Shown here: piece by piece, positions 36,142 through 46,784 of the stretch
How positions within the stretch are numbered: position 1 is the first letter of the stretch
How the letters are laid out: every line of letters begins with the position of its first letter
Origin: Dermatophagoides farinae
Taxonomy: Eukaryota; Arthropoda; Arachnida; Sarcoptiformes; Pyroglyphidae
Direction of reading: 5' to 3'
DNA length: 64,000 nt
Assembly (NCBI RefSeq): GCF_024713945.1
Contig: NC_134681.1
Span: 4,131,501 to 4,195,500, forward strand
Position numbers and translations under genes: made by a program
The notes under the pieces: model-generated
Seen by the model: only the letters and a program-made list of their open reading frames with translations
Told to the model about the DNA's origin: nothing
The model's database searches: none

Positions 36142-37711
36142 TCAAAATTTATATAATCAATCTATATATTTAATATATAATCATAGAAGAGATCCAGAAA
36201 CGAAACAAATAACGCAAGCATATAGATGAAATATAATAACAAAAAATAGAAAATGAAAAAGAAAACCAAATTAAAAAATAATGATGATGATGATGACGAT
36301 GATTATCAGGACATTCCACTTATTTATCTTTTATATTGACGGTAATAATAAAAAATGGCAACTATAAATCGAATTTCGAGAACAATCGAGAATCACATTA
36401 ACATTTTGACATACAACATATCACACATTATCCTTATCCTTATCAATCGATGATTATAAGAGAACTGTCATTTCGAAATGATGCAATAGCAACAAGTCAC
36501 TCTATGTTGATTTATCAATAGGCAAAGTAGGGAAATCATATTTGATGATTGATACATGGTTATTATGTACAAAATTGATTGGATTTTGATACAATTATCA
36601 ACTATGAGACAATAAATGTTTGAATTTGATTTTAAAAAACATTCAATTTTTTATAAATAAAATTTAAAAAATTAACTCATTCATAATAATAGTGAAATTT
36701 GAATAGCAAAAAAAAAAAAATAAACAATAACAAACTATATCGACATCTTGTGGTGGAAAAAATGAATAATTTATCCCAAAAAATATTTTAATTCGATGAT
36801 GATGATGATGATCAACCACTTGGTGGTGTTTCAATGGAAGACAAAAAAAACTGAATTAATTTAAATCATAGACAATATATATATTGATCATCATCAAAAT
36901 TGTAATTAAATTGAAAATAATCACATAGAAACAATGACAATCATCATCTAAATGATTTCAGACAATGAAAAAATGATACTAAATTCAGACACATTTAAAA
37001 TTCATATATATTCACAAAATGCAATCGCCAATAGAAAAATTCCTATATATATAGCCAGTTTATGGGGAAAAAAAAGTCAATCATTGAAAATCGAGGAAAT
37101 GAATGAACAAAAATGGATTATCAATGAAACTGGATCATTAATATAACAAAATCCAGTAACAAAACAATCTTTTGAGTTATCAGTGAATCAAAATTAAGCA
37201 AAAAAAAAAAAGAAACAAAAAACATAGCCAATCTATGATAATATGAAATTGGTTAAACAGATACGTTTTATATTTACATAAAATGGCAACACAATTTCGA
37301 TTGAGGTTAATGTAAACAAACACAAATGATAAAAACAAATCCAAAATACAAAAAAAACCGTCCATCATAATTATTCGAAATCATATTATACTAATATATG
37401 AATCTGACACTAAAAGATGGCGCTATCGATCTGTTTGTTTTTGGAGAGGTTTCAATATCAATCATTCGATTCATGATAATCACATGTTTTTTTTTCTATT
37501 CAAGTTTTCCAATCACGATTCAAGAATTAAAAAGTTTTATTTTGTTTTGTTTTGTTTTTGTTGAATTTGGTGAATATATATCACATTGAATAATAATATA
37601 GGTAAGTTTTTTTTCAAATGGAAAAAAATTAAAACTAAATTCAATCATCATCGATTATATTGTTTTCAGAATCAAAAATAATTGATCAATTATTATTGTA
37701 CCTGATTAAAT
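36142..37711. other. Intergenic and 5' leader region upstream of mitochondrial thioredoxin
   Basis: Mostly non-coding, between the divergent RdRP and thioredoxin genes. A 64-codon frame (36952-37146) is slightly less repetitive than its neighbours but has no recognisable features. A probable 5' UTR intron of the thioredoxin gene lies at 37602-37669. Confidence 0.5.
37602..37669 (+). other. Probable 5' UTR intron of the thioredoxin gene
   Basis: Canonical GTAAGTTTT donor and TTGTTTTCAG acceptor 68 nt apart, ending about 40 bases before the thioredoxin start codon. Size and ends match the coding introns in this window. The upstream non-coding exon start is not determined. Confidence 0.55.
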
Positions 37712-38237
37712 ATGGATAAATTATTACGTATCAATCGATTTTTGGCTAAAAATTTCATTGTAAACACATCATCATCACGTTCAATTCATTTGACACAAAA
37801 TCGTATGGATATATTCAAAATTCAAGATGAAAATGATTACAAGGAAAAAGTTTTGAAAAATTCGGAAAAAAAATTGGTTATTCTAGATTTTTTTGCAACG
37901 TAATCCAATTATATAAATAATGAACAAGATATTGATTATTGATTAATTGATTTGATTTTATATTTTTTTTCTATTTCATAATAATAATAATAATAGCTGG
38001 TGTGGTCCTTGTAAACAATTGACACCACGTTTAGAAACAGTAATTGGTGGCAAAGCAACAAATGTGGATCTAGCTAAAGTTGATGTCGATGAATTGGATC
38101 AATTGGCTGCCGAATATCAAGTACAATCGATACCGGCAATATTTGCCATAAAAAATGGAAAAGTAATCGATCAATTTGTTGGATCACGTGATGATGATCA
38201 ATTGAAAGCGTTTATCGATGGTGCATTAGCTAAATAA
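37712..38237 (+). CDS. TXN2: Thioredoxin, probably mitochondrial (TXN2-like)
   Basis: Disulfide oxidoreductase. Two exons, 37712-37899 and 37997-38237, joined in phase 2 just before the active site; 142 aa. The N-terminal 30 or so residues are rich in Arg, Lys, Ser and hydrophobics without acidic residues (MDKLLRINRFLAKNF...SSSRSIHLTQ), a typical mitochondrial presequence. The thioredoxin fold follows, with LVILDFFATWCGPCKQL (active-site WCGPC at residues 64-68), VDVDELDQLAAEYQVQSIPA including the conserved cis-Pro (SIPAIFAI), and GKVIDQFVGS. The length matches metazoan mitochondrial thioredoxin. In the cell it would be reduced by mitochondrial thioredoxin reductase and serve peroxiredoxin. 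No anomaly. Confidence 0.93.
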
Positions 38238-39224
38238 TTGATTGTAACTGATATTTTTGTTAATTTTTTTTCAAAAAAAATTTAGATTTCCATTAAAATT
38301 ATCAAATCAAAAATAAAAATCAAACTTACTCATTCGTGTAAATCAGATGAAACAAACAAACAAAATGTCAATAAACGGTATTGGCAATTAATTGACGAAT
38401 TGATTGAAAAAAACAATAGTAATAATTTGATTGGTTTTTCAAAATCTCACAATTTCATTTGCTCTTTGCTCATCCAACGTAGTTTATCTTTTTCATTTTC
38501 TTTATTCTACACATGAACCATGATCAGTTCCATAGAAAAAAAAATACTGATCGACTAGACACAAAAAAACCAACCAAACAAGCAAGTTATGTGTGTGTTT
38601 GTCTGCTTGGCTAGAGTAGTAGACACTATCCTAATCCAATGATTGGTTGATGTGAACAAAAGAAAAAAAATGAGAAATTTTTTGCCCTTTGAACTTTTTT
38701 TTATGATTTGGCCATTTATTTCAATAGAAATATGAACCATAAAATGATAAACATCAATCAGCATGATTTTCTTTCTTTTTTTTGTGTTTCATCAATACAA
38801 ACAAAACCAAAACCCATCATATAACACATTGTCTACTGGAAGTTTTTTTTTTCATCATTCATTGCCGAAAATTACTTTATCCATTAATTTGGTTTTTCTT
38901 TTCAAAAAAAACACTTTTTTCTGTTTATTTTCAATTGGAATCAAAACAAAAAAAAAATAAAAAATTTTTTGTTATCAAAACAAATCAAAGATTCGTTGTT
39001 GTTGTTGTTTTGTTTTCATTAAGACAAAATATTTTTAGAGAAAGAAAATTCAGATTCAGATTCGATTATTATTGAAAAAAATGCATGAATTGTGAAAGTA
39101 AAAATAAAATAAAATTATTCAAAGTCAGAATTTTTTGTTTGTTTGTTTGTTTGTTTTTCATTCCATGATGAATGAATTTGGAATTGGAATTGTCCAAATT
39201 TTGATGAACAGAAAATGATTCTGG
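38238..39224. other. Convergent intergenic region
   Basis: Lies between the 3' ends of the thioredoxin gene (+) and the repeat protein gene (-). Low-complexity AT-rich sequence; no gene seen. TTTG repeats at 39137-39157. Confidence 0.5.
38312..38317 (+). promoter_or_regulatory. Putative poly(A) signal of thioredoxin gene
   Basis: AATAAA about 75 bases after the stop codon. Spacing is plausible; several A-rich alternatives nearby make the choice uncertain. Confidence 0.4.
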
Positions 39225-40565
39225 CTATTCAGAATAATTTGAATAATGTTGATGAACATCATTGTTGTCAATCGATTGATTTGAATTTGTTTGCTGTAAA
39301 TCGGTTCCAATTTGTATCGAATTCATTGGTAATTGTGCCAAATTTTCCGATTCAACAAGTAATGGTGCCATATTGTTTTCATTGGATGTTGATCCACTTG
39401 AAATCATCAACTGTGGTGGTTGACCAATCACAGTCACAAACGAACCATTAGAATGGATTGGATTCCAACCGAATGGAATTGAGACATCACGATTAATAAT
39501 GCCAGTAGGATTTAAACCAATCGGATTGAAAAAGATCTGGTTTGGGCCAATTGGGTTTATAACTACCTGGTTCGAATTAACACGATTAATAAAAATTGAG
39601 TTCGCACCAGAAGGATTCGAGGAATCCTGATTAATGCCAATTGGATTCAAGCCAACACGATTCATTATAATCATGTTCGAGCCAGAAGAAATCAAGCGAA
39701 TCTGATTCGAGACATCCTGATTAATGCCAATCGGATTCGAAAAAAGTGGATTCAATCGAAATGGGTTAATAGCATTTTGATTCGATCCAATACGATCCAA
39801 ACCTACTGGATTATGTCCCCATAATGATGGAAATGACATTAAATCTTGTTGATTCACAGTCCAAATTGAATTACCATAACAAGGAACAAATGAACTGTTT
39901 GGTATGGTAGAAGCAATGTTCTGTCCCCACGGATTAATTGGGCCGACCGGAACTTGGAATCGCAATGGGCAAAACGGATTATAATTAAGCTGTTCTGTGC
40001 TTATCAATCGTTCAAATAATTGTTTTCGTGCCATTTCTTCATTGAAAACTAGTACCGGTTGCTGTTGTTGGGTCGATCTGTCAACAATCCCTTCATTCAA
40101 TGTTCTTGATTGAATCTGATTTCTGGCCAAATCTTGTAAATGTAATGCCATCAAATATTGAAGAATCGGTAAATTACTGTTAGATGATGATGTAGATTGT
40201 TGTTGGACAGATGATGATTCAGTACTATTTCGAATCAAATTGTTAAATTCTTGATGAGAATTTGTTACTTGTTGATTCGATTCATTCACCTGACCCATTG
40301 GTACCTGTTGAACAGTTTGTCGTTGTTGTTGTGAATGGTGATTGTCCATCAAATTTTCATTACTCATGCTAGTTGTCACTACGGTTTCCGGTATTACTGC
40401 AGATGTTGATGGAACATGATGATTCGACGACGATGATAATGTTTGACTATTTTGTTTGGTCATTTTTTTACGTTTATAAGAAGAAGATGATCTTTCCGAA
40501 TTACGATTTTCTTTACTTTGTTGATTATTAGGTTTTTTACTTTGATTTTGTTGATTTTTATCCAT
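39225..40565 (-). CDS. Asn-rich protein with degenerate 30-residue repeats, unrecognised
   Basis: Frame of 446 codons from the first ATG (40565). It remains open upstream to about 40616, so an upstream coding exon is possible. I do not recognise it. The N-terminal third is basic and Gln/Ser/Asn-rich (KKPNNQQSKENR, SYKRKKMTKQ), possibly a nuclear localisation region. The middle carries an ordinary-looking patch (LQYLMALHLQDLARNQIQ, EEMARKQLFERLISTEQ) that could be a helical domain. The last half is built of roughly ten-residue units NPIGxNQxxx, organised in a 30-residue (90-bp) higher-order repeat. There is no signal peptide from the ATG and no membrane helix. The codon pattern and lack of stops over 1.3 kb support a real gene; the function is unknown. 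Confidence 0.65.
   Translation of the reverse strand: MDKNQQNQSKKPNNQQSKENRNSERSSSSYKRKKMTKQNSQTLSSSSNHHVPSTSAVIPETVVTTSMSNENLMDNHHSQQQRQTVQQVPMGQVNESNQQVTNSHQEFNNLIRNSTESSSVQQQSTSSSNSNLPILQYLMALHLQDLARNQIQSRTLNEGIVDRSTQQQQPVLVFNEEMARKQLFERLISTEQLNYNPFCPLRFQVPVGPINPWGQNIASTIPNSSFVPCYGNSIWTVNQQDLMSFPSLWGHNPVGLDRIGSNQNAINPFRLNPLFSNPIGINQDVSNQIRLISSGSNMIIMNRVGLNPIGINQDSSNPSGANSIFINRVNSNQVVINPIGPNQIFFNPIGLNPTGIINRDVSIPFGWNPIHSNGSFVTVIGQPPQLMISSGSTSNENNMAPLLVESENLAQLPMNSIQIGTDLQQTNSNQSIDNNDVHQHYSNYSE
39470..39830 (-). repeat. Coding tandem repeats of about 30 bp in a 90-bp higher-order unit
   Basis: Near-identical blocks at about 39615-39652 and 39705-39742 lie exactly 90 bp apart. They are separated by diverged 30-bp units containing the core GGATTCGAA or GGATTCAAG. 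Repeats read as NPIG(I/L)N(Q/P) in the host protein. Confidence 0.75.
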
Positions 40566-41083
40566 GTTTGTTTCGTCGTTTGGATCGTTGATTGGTAAAT
40601 GTTTAAGAAAAAACAATCAAACACACAATAAAATCAATTTCAAAAAAATTTTTTTTTATATCAATTGATGCTTATCATGATCAAATGATCAAATGAAGAA
40701 AAATATCAACTAAAATTGAAATAAGAATGAAATCTTGAAAAATGAAACCAATAGAAATGTTGATATATAATGATTTTACCTGTACATGTGTACCTGTGTG
40801 TGTGTGTGTTTATGATATTTAAAGACAGCCCATCGGGCTGGATTTATATATATATTAGATTGGTTACCTGTTGCCAGTTAATATTGGAAAAAAAAATCAA
40901 AGTTGTCACCTATGTAAAAAGATGTATATGACATGCTCAGTTTCTCTTTTTCTTTTCATGATAAATTCTGTTTTGATCTGTGATGTTAATATGAAACGGA
41001 AACAGGATACAAATTTTTTTCTTTTTCTATTTATTTATTTATTTATTTTTAAAACAATTAAGAGAAATGAACAAAAAAAAATG
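40566..41083. other. Intergenic, upstream of repeat protein and downstream of orphan
   Basis: No gene seen. AT-rich, with a GT repeat at 40796-40810 and ATTT repeats near 41030-41050. Probably contains the promoter of the minus-strand repeat protein and the 3' UTR end of the next minus-strand gene. Confidence 0.5.
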
Positions 41084-42462
41084 TTAAACCATTTTCAAAT
41101 TTACACCTGTAATTTTATCAAGTTCAATTTGAAACAAACACGATGCACAGGCTTTGATCTTTTGTGAAAGTTTAATTTCTCTATCAGCAATATCATCTTC
41201 AAATACTGGTTTAAATTCTTGTGTTAAAAATGCTCGTACAGCTGTTTCCAAATAAGCAGATGAATAGAAATCCGTTAATTCTCCTGTAACTAATTCATAG
41301 AAATCTTCCAGATTTCGTAAAAATAATCTTGCAAATGCATCATATTGACGAGAATTTGTTCCTTTGAATTCACCATGTTGATATTTAAAAAGTTCATGTC
41401 GTAAATGCATCGGTCCTTTTGACGACAATGGTTTGATTTTCATTGCTGAAATGAATTCCAATAAAAATAGAGTTTCCTTTCGAAATACAGTGAATAAATT
41501 TTGAACAAAACAATATTTTTGACGTTTATTTTCAATAATTTTCGACCAATCAATGCTATAATTGTGTTTGTCTTGAAATTGCATAATTTTCATCTCTATA
41601 TTGAGAAGAGATTTTGCCAATGTTTCATAATCAAAATTCCTTTGCAGCAAAACTTGAATATTTTATCGTTTGTTGTTGAAACGGTTAATATATAATAATA
41701 ATAATAGAAAATATATGTAGTAAGAGAGATAGAAATTAAAAAGTTTTAAAATTATTTGAAATCAAAATTAATTAAAATCAATATTATAATCATGAATGAT
41801 TTAAACTTACTTTGGCGTACTTTTGCACTTAAATTATCACGTATTTTTCTCATCAAAACCAATCGAGCAAATGGAATATTTTTGCTAATTTTTCTGGAAT
41901 CCTTTTTGGTGACTACATCAAATGTTAATTTGTTTAGATCCAACACCTCATCATCATCATCATCATCATCATCATTATCATCAACAGCAGCTTCAGATGA
42001 CATTGTTTCGTCCATAGTCTTTGATTCCGTATCGATAGACAATTGCAAATCTTCTTCTAAAATTGAGGAGGAGAGCTTTATTGGAATTGGTTCGACGTTA
42101 TGACTACGATTATCATCAGCAGCTTCAGATGACATTTTTTCGCCCATTACCAATGACGATTGGTTTTCTGGAAACCATTCAAACTCACCAGTATTAGGAT
42201 CGATTTTTATATTATCTTTATGAACAACTTCAATATCATCATCGGTATATTTTAAATCATCGATTTCTTTATGATAATATTTGAAAATATTTGCTGTAAC
42301 TGTTTTTATTTGATGAACAATATGTAGAAATTTTGTTGCATCCGTTTCGATACACAATTTTTCAGCAGCATTTAAATATTTGTCAATTTTTTTCATGTCT
42401 TCATCATCATCATCATCATCATCATCATTATGATGATGAAGATTTTTCGATAAATTATCCAT
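41084..42462 (-). CDS. Unrecognised intracellular protein with acidic N-terminus
   Basis: Two exons, 42462-41811 and 41652-41084, joined in phase 1 across a 158-nt intron (strong GTAAGT donor; acceptor TTCAAG); 406 aa. I do not recognise a domain. The N-terminus has an Asp run and a helical segment (KKIDKYLNAAEKLCIETDATKF shape, about residues 20-60). A Glu/Asp/Ser-rich middle contains a twice-repeated SSEAA(V)DD(N) block. The C-terminal 220 residues are non-repetitive, helix-rich and carry conserved-looking patches (PFARLVLMRKIRDNL, KGPMHLRHELFKYQHG, SYLETAVRAF-like and REIKLSQKIKACASC). No signal peptide or membrane helix. It looks like a genuine, possibly lineage-specific, cytosolic or nuclear protein; a cryptic homologue of a helical-bundle family is possible. 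Confidence 0.7.
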
Positions 42463-43807
42463 TATTGATTTGTGAAAAAAAGGAAAAATTTTTCACTTGT
42501 TTCGTTAGATGAATCCAATTAACGCAAAATATATGAAGAAAATGTAGCCGAAATTATGTGGCAATATGATAGTTACGTATGTGTGTGTGTTTTCTTGTTG
42601 TATCAAAAAAAAATGTATCCATCATCATTAGATTGCGCAGCACATAATTTTATAAGATCTATATGCTACTACTTGTTGGGTCTCAAATTTCGATTTTATT
42701 CTCCAGTATATCAATATATATTTGCTACATTGAAAATGGAGAATGAGAAAATAGAAAAAAAAACGAAAAGATGAAAAGCAAGAGAGAGAGAGAGAGAGAG
42801 AGAGAGACCCTGTGGATAACTTATGGTGTGTGTGGTGGTATAAGCACAATAATGAGTTATATGTTATGTTATCATATTCATAGATTGGTTAAATATTGTA
42901 CATTTTGGATTGTGTACAATATCCAATTTTGGTGATGGTTTTATGAAAAAAAAATTGTTCAAAGAAATCCATTTTTTCAAGGTGAATTTTGTTTATTTTC
43001 AATGAAAACAGATTTCAATCAGCCATTAGCCAGACAACCAAATTTTTTTTTTTGCTTGATCATTAAATCAATGCGGTTGGTCTTTTGATTTGTTGATGGT
43101 CGTCAACATCCTTTTCGGCAAAGAAAAAAAAACAAAGGGGAAAAAAGGTGTATAATCGGAAAAAATTTTTTTCGATTTTCTAAATGTCTGGTTTGAAAAT
43201 GAACTTTGAATTTTTTTTTTCAATATTTTTCTGTAATAGTCTGTTATTAGATCACCCATGATGATCAGTGATCACCACACACACAAACACGATGGACAAA
43301 GTTCAGCCTTTGACCGCCTTCCAATGTTAGAATGTGGTTAGAAAAGAAAATATTTTCGATTTTCTCCAGAGATTTTTTTTTTAGATAAAAACCATAAGTG
43401 TGTATGTGTGTGTGTGTGTGTGTTCTGGTTTTATAGGACCAAAAACAGGATATATGCTTGGTAATTTAATGTTGGTTATAACCAGAAAATATATCAATGT
43501 AGAAAACCAAAAACAACAGCGCATGTATATTGCACTCATTTTTTTTTTTTTTACTAGTTTCTTCCACATATGAAAGCATCATTTGGCGTCATCTTTCTTT
43601 TGTGGGTGTTTTTTTGTTCATGAAAATATCAAATTATGATTGGATGATCAATATAAAAAAAAAGAAAAGAAAGTGATACACCCATGTAAATGAATGTAAA
43701 TGCATAATGAATTAACTCTTGATGGTATGGCATAAGGCAAATTTTATTTTCTTTTAAAAAATTACATTAAATCTTCAAAAAAGCAAATCAAACAAACAAA
43801 CAAAAAA
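42463..43807. other. Intergenic, 1.3 kb
   Basis: No convincing gene. Contains a (GA)n tract at 42780-42807, GT repeats at 43400-43422, and poly-T runs; frames here are repeat-derived. Confidence 0.5.
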
Positions 43808-44347
43808 TCAAATATTATCATTGATCAATTCTTTGATTAAATAAATGATCAAAATAAAGATAAAAAAGAGAAGAGAAAACCATTCAACATTGATCAATGT
43901 CAGAATTCGTTTTGTCACTGTTGTTGATGATGATGATGATGATTGGACCCCAACCGATGAATATTGCTTAAATACAGCGGGCATTTTTGGTGAAAAACAA
44001 AGTGGACACTCCTTATCAGGTTCTATTTCATCAAAACGTTTTTGAATTGAATCCAAATCTTCAATGATTTTATGTATAGTAGTCTTAACGGTTTCACAAT
44101 CCAATTTACATTGGCACATAAGAAAAGAGTGAAGAGCAATGATACGTCTATCAACATTGTATAGTGATACATAAAGATCAATTGGAATTCCTTTGCCTTC
44201 GTTATAATTACGATGATAGAAGCAAATTGGCAAAATTTTAGCAAATTTACGTTTGATAACATCAACATTTTCATTAATTTCGTTACATTGATTAGCTAAT
44301 CGTTCGTTAATTTCTTTTAAAAATTTTTGCCGAATTTTGTCAAGCAT
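43808..44347 (-). CDS. Unrecognised tail-anchored membrane protein
   Basis: 179 codons from the ATG at 44347 to 43808. The N-terminal two thirds are charged and helical with eight or so cysteines (LPICFYHRN, FLMCQCKLDCETV, KECPLCFSP); the CxC...C and CPLC patches might bind metal. A Ser run follows, then a single strongly hydrophobic helix (FSLLFFIFILIIYLI) seven residues from the end, so the protein would be a C-tail-anchored membrane protein. The frame stays open upstream of the ATG (SPSPLELEKML) to an acceptor-like site near 44380, so a further N-terminal exon may exist. There is a strong GTAAGT donor near 44508 on the same strand that could pair with it, but no convincing start was found. 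Function unknown. Confidence 0.6.
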   Translation of the reverse strand: MLDKIRQKFLKEINERLANQCNEINENVDVIKRKFAKILPICFYHRNYNEGKGIPIDLYVSLYNVDRRIIALHSFLMCQCKLDCETVKTTIHKIIEDLDSIQKRFDEIEPDKECPLCFSPKMPAVFKQYSSVGVQSSSSSSTTVTKRILTLINVEWFSLLFFIFILIIYLIKELINDNI

Positions 44348-45185
44348 TTTTTCCAATTCTAATGGCGATGGTGATTGGCTGGATAAACAAACACGAAATG
44401 AAACAAAACAAAAAAAATTGTAAATTAGAAAGCAGAATGTTTGAATTACCCATTTAGATTGATTGAATAGTGTTATTCAAATTGTTTTCATGAATTTGAA
44501 TGCAACTTACCAACAAATTCGAGTTATTTTCAATATTTTGGAACTGTGTTTTTTTTTTGTTCTCTAATAAGGCTTCAATGTGGTGAGCAACGACGAATGA
44601 ACAATAAAAAATCGTTTTATATACTTTGTGTGTGTGTGTGCGCGCGCGTTTGTGGCGATAAAGAAGGCAAGTCCAACTGCACACATAGTGTATGTGTGTG
44701 TGTGTGTGTGCAACACCCAACTAATAGAAAGTGGAAAAAAAATGCAAGTGAACAACGCATGTTAACTAGAAAAATTCGAAAACAAGTTGTATGAGAAATA
44801 TGAAACTGGTGTGTACAATAACAACATAATAATAATAATAATGTAAAATGGAATTTTATTTTTCAAAAATTGAACCTCCTTCTAACAAAAAAAAAAAACA
44901 GAAGGCGGATTTATTTTTTCAAACAAAACACAATGACCATTGGTCAAATTTTAATATAGATAATATAGAAAATAAAAGAGAAAAATTCATCATTTTTTTT
45001 CAATATTGTAAAAAAACAAATACAAAATGTGTGTGTGTGTGTGTGTGTGTGTGTGTCTAATAAATGGATTCCACACTGTCTTTATCCACAAGTTGTATCA
45101 TTCGGCTATTTTAGCGGATTCAGCCAAAAGAAACATGAAACAAAAATTATTACTAGTTGAAATGGAATTCAAATTAAAATATACA
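44348..45185. other. Intergenic with GT/CA microsatellites
   Basis: May contain a 5' exon of the tail-anchored gene ending near 44508. Otherwise GT-rich repeats (44624-44650, 44690-44710 and 45028-45058) and poly-A; no gene. Confidence 0.5.
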
Positions 45186-45764
45186 TTACATTGATTCTTC
45201 GAAAACAACGATGAAAATTGTGTGAAAAAATTCACGAAAATCTTCATTCAATTTTTCATATGTATAGAATGGATCATCATATAAACGTTTATGTTCGGCA
45301 TACATTTTCATTAATTGAATCAAATCCAATTCATCATCAATCAATTGTTGTAATGTAAATCGAAAATTATATTTACGTATACGATATAATGATAATCGAT
45401 AATGTCGTATAAGTGAATAGATTCTATCACACATTATTGAACGTATCATACGAATTTGTTGCATTATCTGTAATGAACCATTATGTTTGGCTGAATAGTG
45501 GAAATTGATTTGAATGTTTTCATCCAATTTGATTGGTATTTGAAATAATGTTTCATCATTATTTAATTTTCGTATTAAATATTTATATTTTTTAAATGAA
45601 TATTCATCAATAAAACGATCAATTTTTCGATGATCATCATTATGGAATGGTGTCGAATAGAATCCATCATTTTGATGGTCATCATCATCATCATCATTAT
45701 TATTAGTATAATTATTTGAACGATTTGGTCGAAAAAATTGAATGATCTGATGGAAAAAATTCAT
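45186..45764 (-). CDS. Unrecognised small intracellular protein
   Basis: 192 codons from the first ATG (45764). Starts MNFFHQIIQFFRP, then a short Asn/Asp-rich stretch, then a non-repetitive, basic and aromatic-rich body (YSFKKYKYLIRKL, RMIRSIMCDRIYSLIRHY, RIRKYNFRFTLQQLIDDE, YTYEKLNEDFREFFHT). The composition suggests an amphipathic helical protein; no signal peptide, no membrane helix and no known motif. The frame is open upstream of the ATG with non-standard starts only, so 45764 is chosen. The single-exon structure and varied amino-acid use support coding. It is third in a run of unrecognised minus-strand genes. Confidence 0.55.
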   Translation of the reverse strand: MNFFHQIIQFFRPNRSNNYTNNNDDDDDDHQNDGFYSTPFHNDDHRKIDRFIDEYSFKKYKYLIRKLNNDETLFQIPIKLDENIQINFHYSAKHNGSLQIMQQIRMIRSIMCDRIYSLIRHYRLSLYRIRKYNFRFTLQQLIDDELDLIQLMKMYAEHKRLYDDPFYTYEKLNEDFREFFHTIFIVVFEESM

Positions 45765-46784
45765 TTTTGTCCATAATACAAAAAAAAAACAAATGTCGAT
45801 TTGTTCTTGATAATCGAAATTTACACAATATATCACATAATATATGCGGTGTTATGGCGGCGACAGTTGTAAATGAAAATGATCATCCATCATCCGCATC
45901 AACATCAACAACCTGAGTGAATTAAAGGAAAGGACCAACCTTAGTTAAATGATGATTAAAAGATGTACCACTGCCATTAACGAAAACACTGCTATATGCT
46001 TACCACTGCTGCTTCAACAACATACAACATGTGTGTTGCAGACGCGCCATTTTCAAAAAAAAAAATGTACAACCAATTTATTTGATGAATGAATCAATGA
46101 TGAATTTGATTTAAATTTATTATTAAAATTGAAATTTATGCAAATATAATTTATATACACAAAAGAAAAAAACAATATAGAGAGAGACACGTGGACGAAA
46201 AAAAAATGCAAAAATGAATTGGTACAATAAAATAATGAGTTATAATGAAATTGAATTTTCAATGTGGAAAAAAATAAAGTTTTTTTTTATCGAGAATAAA
46301 ATAAAATTAATTAATATAATCATGCGTTCAACAAGCAAACAAACAAACAAACAAACAAACAAATGTAAATTGATTCGTTTGGAAAATTCTTTCCTCGTTG
46401 GTCTTTGTGTGTGTGTGATGTGATCAAAGAAATTTAAAAAAAAATGAATGAATGAATGAATCGAGAGAAAAATAAGGGGGAAAGACATTATGGCAAATTA
46501 GAATTGATAGAATTTTCATTGACCATTCCGTGTGTGTGTAGGTGTGTGCAAATATTATGTATCTGACAAGTATGTGATCAAGTTAATTATCGAATAATAA
46601 TCATCAATGATATGAATAAATGAAATACTGACACAACTGATATCATTAGCGAATCGATCGATTGGTTTGATTGATTTTAATCTTTTGGTTTTTTTCTCCA
46701 TTCCTTCCATTCGCTTTTAATTTCATCCGAAAATAATAATAGAATGATGTATATATCACCAATAATTTTGTTGAATACTATAAA
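45765..46784. other. Intergenic upstream of orphan and downstream of RSK
   Basis: No gene seen. A slightly GC-richer patch (45845-45860 and 45980-46050) just upstream of the orphan may be its promoter. An AAAC repeat lies at 46336-46362. Later sequence is the likely RSK 3' UTR. Confidence 0.5.

Noticed and set aside
36952-37146. 64-codon frame with varied residues upstream of thioredoxin
   Set aside because: No motif, no splice partners and no promoter evidence; short enough for chance.
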